From Eudorina sp. 2006-703-Eu-15 (taxonomy: Eukaryota; Chlorophyta; Chlorophyceae; Chlamydomonadales; Volvocaceae), in contig BDSI01000016.1 of the NCBI GenBank assembly GCA_003117195.1, positions 868,001 through 932,000 on the forward strand: a stretch of DNA of 64,000 bases, written 5' to 3'. Below, piece by piece: positions 10,701-21,147 of this stretch. The translations under genes and the position numbers were made by a program. Each line of letters begins with the position of its first letter. The stretch's first letter is position 1. Below the pieces are notes generated by a model that searched no databases, had not been told where the DNA came from, and saw only the letters and a list, made by a program, of their open reading frames with translations.

Positions 10701-13700
10701 TGCGGAGGGCCGAGTACTTCATCCCTGTGGGCATCCTGCTCAAGTGCTTCCTCGAGGTGCGTGTAGCGAGGGGGGGAGGGGGAGGGGGGTATAGGAAATT
10801 GGTAGACATTGTGAAACTGCGCTGCTGCCAGACCGACGGTTCGAGGGGGAGGGGGCCACCCAAGGCGGCCCTGACCGCCCCGCGCTGCCTGCCTGCCTGC
10901 CTGCCTGCCTGCGGTCACTCACACGGTCGGTTTTTGTAAGAGAACTGATGGGTGTACCCAGCAATGCCCAGCATGCATATGTCATGTACCCAATACACAA
11001 CCACACACAAGCCACGGACAACCTCTACTTGTACGGCAGGTGAGCGACCGGGAGCTGTACGGCAAGATCGTGGCGGGTGCGGCCCCCGGCAGCGGCACCG
11101 CCGCCTTCCTCGGGGAGCGCGCGGAGCTGCTGTTGCGGGCGGCGGATCGACACGACCTGCGGACCAAGACGCAGGTGGGCGGGTGGGAGGGCCCGGTGTG
11201 GGTGTGCTGGTGGGGGAGGGCAAGCCGGGCGGGGGGGGTAGAAGGGACCAAGACGCAGGTGGGGGGGTGGGGTATAGGAAATTGGGGGCTCCCCGTGGGT
11301 GTGTGATGGTGGGGGAGGGCAAGCCGTAGGGTAAGGTCGCGCCTGCAGGAGCTGACACGGGGCGACGGGGGCCCTGTGCCGGCGTTCGTGTCCCACGAAC
11401 CCCCCTTGTATATGTGCCTACCCCGCCCCGCCCGGCCCTGCCCCACGCACTTGCCCCCCCCCCGCCCCGCAGTGTATCGAGTACCTTGGGCGGCACTTCC
11501 GTGTGGTTCTGGAGCAGTCCAAGAGCGCGTCGGACTACGAGGTGGGTGGGTGGGTGGGTGGGTGGGTGCGCTGGTGGGCCAGGTGCGGACGCACGCAGCC
11601 AGAAACCCTAAACCCTAGCGAACACACACACACATACACATGCGTTCGGGTTTCGGGTTCATCACGGGTCCTTTGGTACGTACCAGGGCCTGGGCGGTTT
11701 GGGGCGGGTTCATCATTGAAAACACGGCGAGTTTCTCACTATATACACACACGCGGGCGGGCTGGTTGCATTTCTAAACACACGCGCACAGACACACACA
11801 CACACACACACACACACTCCTGCCCTGCCTGCCTGAGAGCACACGCGCACGCTCGCACACGCACACGCGCAGGTGGGCGAGGCGCTTCTCCGCGACTACG
11901 TGTTCATTCACCTGGACCCCGACCGGCCTGGGGACAAGCTGGGGTTGCTGCTGGCCATGCTGCACAAGCTGTACGCGCTGGTGTCGGGGGCGGCCGCAGA
12001 GGACAACCCGGACGCGCTCACGCACCACGAAATTCTGCTGCCGGGTAGGGGGGTTAGGGAGGGGGTGCAGGGGGTTTTGGGGGTCAAGGTGTGTGTGCTC
12101 TGCTGCAGGCAGGCCAGGAGCGCGTGCAAGCAAGGGGCGCAGCCAAGCCCGTGGATTGCCCGTGTGCGACCCAAACCCTGTGTGTGTTTAGATAAAAGAC
12201 CCCGTGTGTTACAAACCTGTGTGTTACAAACCTGTGTGTTACAAATCTGTGTGTTGCAAATCTGTGTGTTACAAACCTGTGTGTTACAAACCTGTGTGTT
12301 ACAAACCTGTGTGTTACAAACCTGTGTGTTACAAACCTGTGTGTTACAAACCTGTGTGTTACAAACCTGTGTGTTACAAACCTGTGTGTTACAAACCTGT
12401 GTGTTACATATCTAACCGGGCCTTACGCCAGCGGCTGCCGTGTGTGTGTGTGTGTGTGTTGGGGGGGTGCGCGCCGGGGATGTGATGCCACGCGGGCCTC
12501 CTCTCAACGGACTCAACCAATCACCGAACCCCCAACGAATCCTAACCGTCGCAACCAACCCTTACCCCTGACCCCGACACGCATCCCCCCTTGCTGCCCC
12601 CCCCCCTTCTTAGGCCACTTGCTGCTCAAATTCCTGAAGGAGAAGTTGGAGGATGCGCTGGGGATCTTCAAGGGGCTGGTCATGAAGGACATCGCGGCCA
12701 AGGGCGAGGCGGTGGACATTGAGGTGCAGTGCAGGGGGGGAGTGGAGTGTGGGAAGGGGTGTGGGCAGGCGGGGCGGGGAGGGTTTTCGAGGGGTGTGGG
12801 GAGGCAGGGCGCGAAGAGTGTGGGAAGGGTGCGGGGAGGGAGGTAGGGCGCGGAGGGTTGATGCGAACGCAGGGGCTGCGACGCAAGATGAGCTCATGTG
12901 TGGGGGAGCTGGGTTGGGGGAGGGCTGTTGCGCTTCTGCCCTGGCGGGTGGGCGGGAGGGGGAAAGGCGGGGCGGCGCCGGGTCCCGCTACCCACGCCCC
13001 CTGCACTGCCCCACCCCGCAGCAGCCCACCCCAAACCACCCCGTGTGTACTCCCACACGCATCACCTCGGATGTCTCACCCCGTCCGCCGTCCCCCCTCC
13101 CGCGCCCTCGCCCCTGCGCGAGTCTGAAGGTCTACCCAAACCTACCTAGCACGTCTCCAACCCCCGTCCTATGCCGCCCCGGGGCCCCCCCGCCCACCAC
13201 CCCTGTGGGCTGTTTCCTTTTATCCCCCGCCCACCACCCCGCCCGCCATCCCGCACAGTCCGCCAAGTACATCGACGGTGTGCTGAAGAAGCTGCCGGAC
13301 GTGGGCCAGAAGTTCGAGTACCTGCTCAACACGGGGAACCTGGTCAGCAGAAGCGGCCTGGACCTCAGCCAGGCCACCGGCTTCACGGTGGGTGGCTGTG
13401 GTGTGTGTGGCGGGGGGGTGGGGGTTGGGGGGGGGAGCTCTAGGGAGGGAGGGAGGGGGGAGGGAGGGGGAGAGAGAGAGAAGAGAACGGGTCTTTTTTT
13501 ATTGATTGACAGATAAGGGGACGGGGGAGGAGTAGACGGGTTCCGTCTCTAGGGGTTATCAGGGTGGTCTGAAGGAGGAACAGTATCGTTGGGCCGCGCC
13601 GGTCCCTGGACCTGTCCTCCTCTCCACCCTCCTCTCCGTGCTCCCGCTACGTCGTCAGCTACATCCACCGCCGACCCCCCAACCCCATCCCCACCGCCCT

Positions 13701-16700
13701 AAACCCTCCTCCTCCCCCCCTAACAACCGTCTTCGAATTTCCTACGTCCCCTCCCCCCAGGTGGTGGCGGAGAAGCTCAACTTCTTCCGCTACCTGTCCC
13801 ACTTCCGGTCCGTCCACCGCGGCGCCTACTTTGCGGAGCTGCGCACCACCACCGTCCGCAAGCTGCTGCCCGAGTCCTGGGGCTTCATGTGCCCCGTGCA
13901 CACCCCCGACGGGGCGCCCTGCGGCCTGCTGAACCACTTCACGGCCGCCTGCCGCATCGTCACCAAGTCGCCCGAGCACCCCCAGCGAGTGGAGAGCAGC
14001 TTGATGCAGGTGGGGGTGGGGGTGGGGGGGTGAGGGTAGGGGTGGGGGTGGGGGGGTGAGGGTAGGGGTGGGGGTGGGGGGCGGTTTCGCTGTCTTTATT
14101 GAGAATGTGGGTTGGGGTGGGGGGGGCAGCCGCCGCGCGGCAAGGGAGATGAGGCAACGGCTTGATGCAGGCGGGGTGGGGGTGGGGGTGGGGGTAGGAG
14201 GGTCGCCGTGTGGCAGGGAGGAGGACGAGGAGGGGGTAGGAGGTCCCCCCCGCTCCGCCCTGCTACTGTCAGGGTGCTGTTCGTTTCTCTCCAATCGCCT
14301 AGCGGATCTTTGCGCTGGCAGCTGACTCTGCGAACTCTGTACCCCCGCCCCTCGCGCGCCCGCCGTCTGAATCCCCGCCTCCCCTCCCCTCCCCTTTCCT
14401 CCCCTCCCGCCTCCCCACGGCCCCTCCCCTCTCCTCCCCTCACCCCCTTCCCTCCTCCCCCTCCCCCTCCGCGCCGCCAGGTCCTCGCCGAGCTGGGTAT
14501 GGTCCCCGCCGCCCCCGCCGTCAACCCGCCCAGCCCCCCCGAGTACTTGACCGTCATGCTGGACGGCCGCGTGGTGGGCCACGTTCGGAGCGGGGCGGCG
14601 GCTCGGACCATGGTGCAGCAGCTCAGGGCCCTCAAGGCGCTGGCGCTGGAGGTGGGTTGGGAAGTACGGCAGCTGGGAAATCCCGCCCTGGTCCCGCACC
14701 TGCAGGGGGCGCGCTGCGCTGCAGGCGTGTAGAAGAGAAGGTGCAGGTGTGTAATGTTTTGTTTGTATCAAAACAAGAGCCTTGTGAAGAGGAGGAGGTG
14801 TGGGTATGGTATTGGTATGGTAGGTGTGTAAAAGGAAACTGAGCCGCGAGAAAGTGAGGCCTTCCGCCCGCAGGGGTTTGTATCGCTGTAACCCCACGGT
14901 CTGTCACTGCCCGGCCTTGTCACAGCCCTGACGGCGTTTGCACCACGCCATCCCCCACCCCCTCCACCCCCCACCCAGCAGCGCAGTATAAATATGTCTA
15001 CCAATTTCCTATACCCCCACCCCCTCCAACCCCCACCCTTCCTTTTGCCGTGTTTCGTGGTCAGGCGGTGGAGAATGGGGTGCGACCGGAGGTGGTGGGG
15101 ATGCAGGGCGCGGAGCAGGACGTGCCGTACCACCTGGAGGTCGTACACATCCCGTCGCAGGTACGGCACACCGCACGCCCTCCTTGCCGTACGTTTCAGA
15201 GATTCTTCCGGCACGTCTCCCGGCTCGACACCTGTGCCGGGTGTGTATACGCACCCGAGGGGGCAAGTGGGCTGGCCGAGGACGTTCCCGCTGTTGTGAC
15301 CCACCTTACGGTGACTCTAGACGCGTGTAAGCTGATGCCATACCGATCTGCGATCTCGGACCACTGCAAGACCCCTACAGCTTCCTCCTCCTCCTCCTCC
15401 CCGCCGCGCACCCAGTCACTCACCGAGGTGGTGGTGGACGTCACCCGGGGGCAGCTTCCGGCAGCACCTCCCTCCCACAAATATGCCATGTGCCATATCG
15501 ACAACCCGTCTTCCGAACCTTTTTGTTCACACACCCTGCCTGGGTGGTTCGGGCGAGCTCCTCGTTAACACACCATGCCACCCCACCCAACCCCGCCCTG
15601 CTTCGTTTCCTGCAAACCCGCTGCACACACCGTGCCGTCGCACCGCGGCCCGCCCCCCAACCCCCCGCCCCACCCCCGCCTTATCCCCGGCCCAACCGCA
15701 ACCCCGTTTGGCTCGCCTCCACAGGTGGGCGGCCCCTACCCTGGAGTCTTCCTCTTCACGCAGACCGCCCGAATGATCCGGCCTGTCGTACAGCTCGACA
15801 GCGGCAGCCGGGAGATGCTCGGTTCCCTGGAGCAGTGCTTCATGTCCATCCAGTGCCCGGACGGGGCGCATGGCGGCTCGCCGGGGCTGGCGTTCACGCA
15901 CCGGGAGATCAGCGCGGGTGAGGGGGGGGAGAGAGGGGGAGGGGGCAGTAGGGGGAGGGGAGGGGAGCGTGAAGGGGGGGTATTGGAAGCTGGTAGACAT
16001 ATTTTATACTGAGGGTGAAAGGGGGGTTGAGGGGAGCGCAGCCCCAACCAAAATGTCCTGTACCCACCTCACCCCACCCCAGGGTTCGTTTCTGAGTTCT
16101 TTCTTTTTCCAATTTAGTAGCCACCCCACCTCACCCCACCTCGGCGCCCCCCCCCGGCGACTCCCTCCGCAGGCGCCATGCTGAGCGTGGTTGCCTCCCT
16201 GACCCCCTACTCGGACTTCAACCAGTCGCCCCGCAATATGTACCAGTGCCAGATGGCCAAACAGACCATGGGCACCCCCGGGCACGCCATCTACAACCGT
16301 ACGGACACCAAGGTGTACCGCCTCCAGAACCCGCAGGCGCCAATCTGCCGTACGATACGGTACGCGCAGTACAAGATGGACGAGTTCCCCAACGGCACCA
16401 ACGCCATTGTGGCGGTGCTGGCGTACACGGGTGGGTGAGGCGGGGGAGGGAGGGGAGGCGCGGGCAAGGGGAGGGCCAGCGTGCGCGGGTGGGTGGGTGG
16501 GGGGGGGTGCGGGCGGGCAGGGGAGGGACGAGGGAGGCCGTGTCGGGTTTTGCAGCTGGCGCAGTTTTGCCGGTGGTCCTTTCCCCCCATGCTCTTCCCC
16601 CATGCCCACCCGTGGACACCTGCCTTCCAGTTCCACCCGCCTTCCATTACTCCTCCTCATTCATCTCACTCCCTTGTTCGTATATGTGCCGTACACATGC

Positions 16701-19700
16701 CATGCACGTGTCTACATACTTTTACATACACAGGGTTCGATATGGAGGACGCCATGATCCTGAACAAGTCCTCCATGGAACGGGGCCTGGCGCACGGCTA
16801 CTTGTATAAGACGGAGACGGTGGATCTGAGGGACGAGCGAGGGGCCAAGATGACCTTCGCACCGGAACCGCACGACATCAGGTCCAGGGTGGGTGTACAG
16901 TGTACGATGTACGGCACAGTAAACGATAGTTGGGAGGGATTGGCCGGCGGACACCGCTTTCGCCCCGCTCTTTGAGGGATTATCCTTGTCCTCATCTGGG
17001 GGAGGGTGGGGTGTTTCCCCCGGGCCTCGCCGCTCGGCACTCCTCCCTTTCTCCTTGAAACCTCAAAACCCTTAAACTCTTAAACCCTTAAACCCCTAAA
17101 CCCTCTCGTCCACTCCGCAGGAGGCCCTCGTCCACCGCACCCGCCCCGTCGGCGCTTTCGGTCAGCGGTACCCCCTCAACGTGCCCGCCGCCCCCAGCAG
17201 CCCCGCGGTGCGGCCCCGCGCTCCAGGGGACACGCGGCCGGTTTTGGTTCCGGAGCACTACCACAAGGAGGGCGACCACATCGACAGCGACGGGCTGCCC
17301 TCCGTGGGCAGTGCGGTCTGGCCGGGACAGGTACGACGGCGGTGCAGTACGGCGGTGCAGTACGGCGAGGGACGCTGGCGGCGGGGTGGGGACGAGCGTG
17401 GGGAAGGGTTGGTCGGGGGCCCTATGTGGCCCCTCGTGTGTCTTGCATCGTTCCATGGGTGTGCGGTACAAGTACGGCCAGTACGGCATTTCTGGACAGT
17501 TCGGTCCTGGTCCGCTGGGTGGCTTGCCTTGCCTTGCCTTGTATTTGGGGCTCACCAGAAGAGAGGAAAGAAGCAGAAGGTTTCTTTTTCGTTCTCTCCC
17601 GTGTCGGTCCATGGGGTGGGGGAGGTCCATGTTGGTGAATGGCCCATGGGTCGGTCTCCTGGAAGGGGGCCGGGGGTCACGCCGTACCAACTCGGTGCTG
17701 ACTGCCCCCGACGTGGCATGACTCCGTGGGGGTTGGCCGCCCCCATCCTGCTGTCATCCTTTCCGTACAGACGTACTACTCGACGCGGGACGAGCACACG
17801 GGCAAGTACAAGCCGCACAAACTCAAGGGCGAGGAGGTGGCGTGGGTGGATCAGGTGCGTTTGTACGGCGTTGTACGGCAATGGGGTCCTGACCTCACGA
17901 CCGAAAAATGTCTGCTGAAGAGGGAGTTGGGCATTAACATTACATCAGGGGTTGCCGAAGATATTTTTGAGTTCATGGCAATTTCGAGTTTTCCGTAACT
18001 CAGTTAGTTACAGATCGCCTTCGAGCCCAACCCAACCCACATCGCCGGAGCTGTTCTCCCCGGGCTCCTTGGTGACTTGTTCTCCATAGATGTTTACGTG
18101 ACGGACATCCTCCCCATGCGCGCGCGCCCGCGCGCGCGCATGTGTCTGATGCAGCTTAGAGCGCATATACCACACCCCTGCCGTACCCCTGCCGTACAGG
18201 TGACCCTCATCGGCGCGGGTGCCGGCACCCTCGCCACCGCCGGCGGCGGGGTGGCCGGGGGCGCCCGGCGGCCCACGGGTCACGAGCTGCCGGTCCGGGC
18301 CAACATCCGGCTCATGTTCAACCGCAACCCGGTCATTGGCGACAAGTTCGCCTCCCGCCACGGTCAGAAGGGTGTGCTGTCCATCCTGTGGCCCGACGTG
18401 GACATGCCCTTCTGCGCCTCCACGGGTGAGCTGAAGGGAGAGAGAGAGGAGGGGGGCGGTGGAGGGAGGGAGGGAGGGAGGGAGGGAGGGAGGGAGGGAG
18501 GGAGGGAGGGAGGGAGGGAGGGAGGGAGGGAGGGAGGGAGGGAGGGAGGGAGGGAGGGAGGGAGGGAGGGAGGGAGGGAGGAGGAGGAGGGAGGGAGGGA
18601 GGGAGGGGGGAGGGAGGGAGGGAGGGAGGGAGGGAGGGAGGGAGGGAGGGAGGGAGGGAGGGAGGGAGGGAGGGAGGGAGGGAGGAGGGAGGGAGGAGGG
18701 GGGAGGGAGGGAGGGAGGGAGGGAGGAGGGAGGGAGGGAGGAGGGAGGGAGGGAGGGAGGGAGGAGGGAGGGAGGGAGGGAGGGAGGGAGGAGGGAGGGG
18801 GGGGGAGGGAGGGAGGGGGGGGGGGGGGGGAGGGAGGGAGGGAGGGAGGGAGGAGGGAGGGAGGGAGGGAGGGAGGGAGGGAAGGGGGCTTCCGACATGT
18901 CGGCAACGGTTGAGGGTACTCAGGGTGCTTGGGGTGTCGTCCCGTACATCAACGACCAAGCGGGAGTCGGATCAGTTCTCGCGGCTGCAGTTTCTTTTAT
19001 GCCGTACAGCTACTAGCATCCGCGCGCTAGTAGCTTCTTCACCCCCACCCACACCCACACCACACCCACACCACACCCACACCACACCCACACCACACCC
19101 TAGCAATCCTCCGTTCGTCCGTCCTTCCCCACCGTATTCGCCGCCGGTCATCCCCGCCCCCCCCCACAGCCCCCGACCGCCTCCCCGGGGCCCGTGGCTG
19201 TGTTGTTTCGGCTCTGTCGGTCTCGGTCGGCCCCTTCCCTTCCGAATCCCCACGCCACGCCAGATGACCTGGGCTTGCCTCACCGCGGCCGCGACCCGGT
19301 CCCAACCCCTACCCCCAACCCCTTACCCCCAACCCCCTTTGCCAATGTCAATGAAGACGGCGAGCTCGCGATGTGTCACCGATATGTCCACCGAACCCCT
19401 ACACCCCCCCGCCCCCCACCACCCCGTGCAGGCATCCGCCCCGATCTGATCATCAACCCGCACGCCTTCCCCTCCCGCATGACCATCGGCATGTTGGTGG
19501 AGAGCTTGGTGTCCAAGGGGGGGGCGCTGGCGGGCCAGTTCGTGGACGCGTCGCCCTTCCAGCGGTCGGACGGAGTGGAGAAGGGTGGGGCGGGTTGAAG
19601 GGGCTGGGTGGGGCGGGGCGGGGCGGGTTGAAGGGTGGGGTGGAGTGGGTTGAAGGGCGGGGTGGAGTGGGTTGAAGGGCGTGATGGGTTGGTTTGAAGG

Positions 19701-21147
19701 GTGGGGTGGAGTGGGTTGAATTCTCCATTGAATGGGCTGGAGAATGAGAGTACATGTTTTCGGAGCCGGGGATGTTAAGGTGGGTTTGGGTGGCTAGGTA
19801 GGTTGCGGTGGCTTCGTTGGTGGGGTGTCCGGGCAGCCCTGGGGGGTTCGGGGGCCGGGGACGAGGAGGCGTCTGCCTCTTTCGTCCCTCCCGGACCTTC
19901 AGTCTCCTCCCCCGGTCGGATTTTGAGTACTGTACATCGGCACTGCACTCGTACCCACATGCGTGGCCTTTTTATTCTGCCGCACCACCACCACCACCAC
20001 CACCACCGTATCCCCCAACCACCACCACCACCACGACCCACCCCCTACCCGTCCTGGCCGCCAGGCAACGCCGTGGAGCGGTGGGGCGAGTACCTGGAGA
20101 GGCAGGGCTTCTCCCGCTATGGCCAGGAGACCATGATCAGCGGCGTGGCGGGGCTGGAGATGCCCTGCGACATCTACATAGGGCCCGTCTACTACCAGCG
20201 ACTGCGCCATATGGTGTCTGACAAGTTCCAGGTACGGCACCGTATAGTGCCGTACTCGGACCGCCTTGCAACCTTTCCCCAGGGTTTTAACACCCCCCCT
20301 TTGCCTCGGAATCGCCGCAGAGGCGCGGTACCGTAGCTGATGGTCGGTGTTAAAGCTGTTACTCATACCGTGCCGTCAAACCGCGCCCGTCCCAACCTCC
20401 CAACCCCCCAACTGAAACTGCTAACCTCCAACGGCCCCCTTGTTTGACCCTCCTTCCCTCACCCTAACCCCCCAACCCCCCGGCAGGTCCGCTCCACGGG
20501 CCCCATCAACAACCTGACCCGTCAGCCCATCAAGGGCCGCAAGTTCGGTGGCGGCATCCGCTTCGGCGAGATGGAGCGCGACTCGCTGCTGGCGCACGGC
20601 GCCGCCTACCTGCTGCACGACCGGCTGCACGCCTGCTCCGACTACCACGTGGCCGATGTGTGCACGTGCTGCGGCTCGCTGCTGGCGCCGCTGAGGAAGC
20701 CGCCCGCAACCTCCAGCATCACGGCGGTGGGCTGGGCTGGGCTGGGCTGGGCTGGGCTGGGCTGGGCTGGGCTGGGCTGGGCTGAAGGGAGGGAGGGATT
20801 GGAGGCAGGGAGGGAGGTAAGGAGGGCGGGTGGCGACGTTGCTCGCTTCGTTTAGGGAGATGAAGTATATGTAGACGGAGATAGACCCTCGGCCTCCGCC
20901 GCCTCCCTGAACGCGACCCCACCCCTCGACCTTGCCTCTGGTTTTATCCCTCCTCCCCTAAACCTCCCGCATCCCACAGGGCCTTATGCTGGGCGGCGGC
21001 GGCGACTTTGGCGGCCAGACGGTGTGCCCGGTGTGCTCCCCCGACTCCTCCGCCACAATCGAGCGGGTGGCCCTGCCGTACGTCTTTCGCTACCTGGCCA
21101 CTGAGCTGGCGGCCATGAACATCAAGCTGCAGCTCGAAGTCAAATAA
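7759..21147 (+). CDS. RPA2: RNA polymerase I second-largest subunit (A135/RPA2)
   Basis: Catalytic subunit of Pol I, which makes rRNA in the nucleolus. Exons: 7759-7992, 8361-8486, 9531-9610, 9946-10185, 10621-10756, 11040-11174, 11473-11541, 11873-12044, 12614-12723, 13259-13387, 13761-14009, 14481-14651, 15065-15160, 15725-15917, 16173-16430, 16734-16888, 17121-17330, 17771-17854, 18200-18425, 19432-19584, 20065-20231, 20487-20726, 20980-21147. They sum to 3801 nt (1266 aa); all 22 junctions are GT-AG and in phase. Landmarks: [14 protein letters not shown] (~181), [20 protein letters not shown] (fork region), [18 protein letters not shown] (~800), [18 protein letters not shown] (hybrid-binding), [39 protein letters not shown], and a C-terminal zinc site (C1190, C1193, C1227, C1230). 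N-terminal and HMVSDKFQ features fit Pol I rather than Pol II or III. The size is slightly above yeast A135. Intron-rich and repeat-rich. Confidence 0.96.
8269..8290 (+). repeat. Dispersed intronic element A, copy in RPA2 intron 1
   Basis: Short copy of the family whose core is TGTCTACCAATTTCCTATAC. Only the 3' half is kept. Confidence 0.7.
8538..8638. repeat. 28-bp tandem repeat in RPA2 intron 2
   Basis: About 3.6 copies of a unit beginning GGTTCCGGAGCCAGAA, ending in a variant copy. Confidence 0.9.
9441..9463 (+). repeat. Dispersed intronic element A, degenerate copy in RPA2 intron 2
   Basis: TATGTCTACCCATTCCTGTA matches the element A core with a few changes. Confidence 0.5.
9826..9905 (+). 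repeat. Dispersed family B copy in RPA2 intron 3
   Basis: Two successive TAAACACAC blocks, each preceded by a G/T-rich CTGGGC or TTTGGGCG arm. The same arrangement recurs at 11687-11795 and, inverted, at 41518-41600. Confidence 0.6.
10210..10235 (-). repeat. Dispersed intronic element A, inverted copy in RPA2 intron 4
   Basis: The reverse complement reads TATGTCTACCAATGTCCTAC. A second weak forward copy is at about 10390-10416 in the same intron. Confidence 0.55.
10786..10831 (-). repeat. Dispersed intronic element A, full inverted copy in RPA2 intron 5
   Basis: On the minus strand it reads GGCAGCAGCGCAGT, then a short variable stretch, then TGTCTACCAATTTCCTATAC. One of the best-preserved copies. 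Confidence 0.85.
11161..11258 (+). repeat. Duplication of RPA2 exon 6 end plus 5' splice site
   Basis: The last 14 nt of exon 6 (GGACCAAGACGCAG at 11161-11174) and the start of intron 6 reappear 84 bp downstream at 11245-11258, again followed by GTGGG. The copy is therefore a potential cryptic 5' splice site. Confidence 0.85.
11269..11287 (-). repeat. Dispersed intronic element A, partial inverted copy in RPA2 intron 6
   Basis: GGGGTATAGGAAATTGG, the outer part of the element only. Confidence 0.6.
11687..11795 (+). repeat. Dispersed family B copy plus CA repeat in RPA2 intron 7
   Basis: GGGCCTGGGCGG arm, ATTGAAAACACGG, then a second GCGGGC arm with TAAACACAC, running into a (CA)n tract at 11791-11816. 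Confidence 0.6.
12204..12409. repeat. 15-bp minisatellite TGTGTGTTACAAACC in RPA2 intron 8
   Basis: About 14 tandem copies, a few with single-base changes, starting just after an inverted family B copy (about 12160-12203). In one frame it translates as a Cys-Tyr-Lys-Pro-Val repeat, but it lies within the intron between exons 11873-12044 and 12614-12723. Confidence 0.95.
14976..15018 (+). repeat. Dispersed intronic element A, full copy in RPA2 intron 12
   Basis: CAGCAGCGCAGTATAAATA followed by the TGTCTACCAATTTCCTATAC core and a C-run. Sense orientation, 47 bp before the 3' splice site. Confidence 0.85.
15538..15576 (+). repeat. Dispersed family B copy in RPA2 intron 13
   Basis: CTGGGTGGTTCGGGCGAG arm followed by CGTTAACACACC. 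Confidence 0.5.
15975..16013 (-). repeat. Dispersed intronic element A, diverged inverted copy in RPA2 intron 14
   Basis: GGTATTGGAAGCTGGTAGAC then ATATTTTATACTG, an A/T-rich variant of the element. Confidence 0.65.
18462..18886. repeat. ~425-bp (GGGA)n polypurine tract in RPA2 intron 19
   Basis: Almost uninterrupted GGGA repeats with occasional GGA or G-run interruptions. It is purine-only on the + strand and pyrimidine-only on the other, so it could form triplex or G-quadruplex structures. It produces spurious Gly/Arg/Glu and Pro/Ser/Leu open frames. Confidence 0.97.
20728..20783. repeat. GGGCT pentanucleotide repeat in RPA2 intron 22
   Basis: About 11 copies of GGGCT start immediately after the 5' splice site (GTGGGCTGGGCT). 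Confidence 0.9.

Noticed and set aside
12204..12412. Cys-Tyr-Lys-Pro-Val repeat protein
   Set aside because: It is translation of the 15-bp minisatellite within an RPA2 intron.
13659..14897. 412-codon minus-strand ORF
   Set aside because: Overlaps RPA2 exons 11 and 12 in antisense, with Pro/Thr runs from G-rich introns.
18008..18959. Long Pro/Ser/Leu and Gly/Arg/Glu open frames
   Set aside because: Translation of the (GGGA)n tract in RPA2 intron 19 on either strand.
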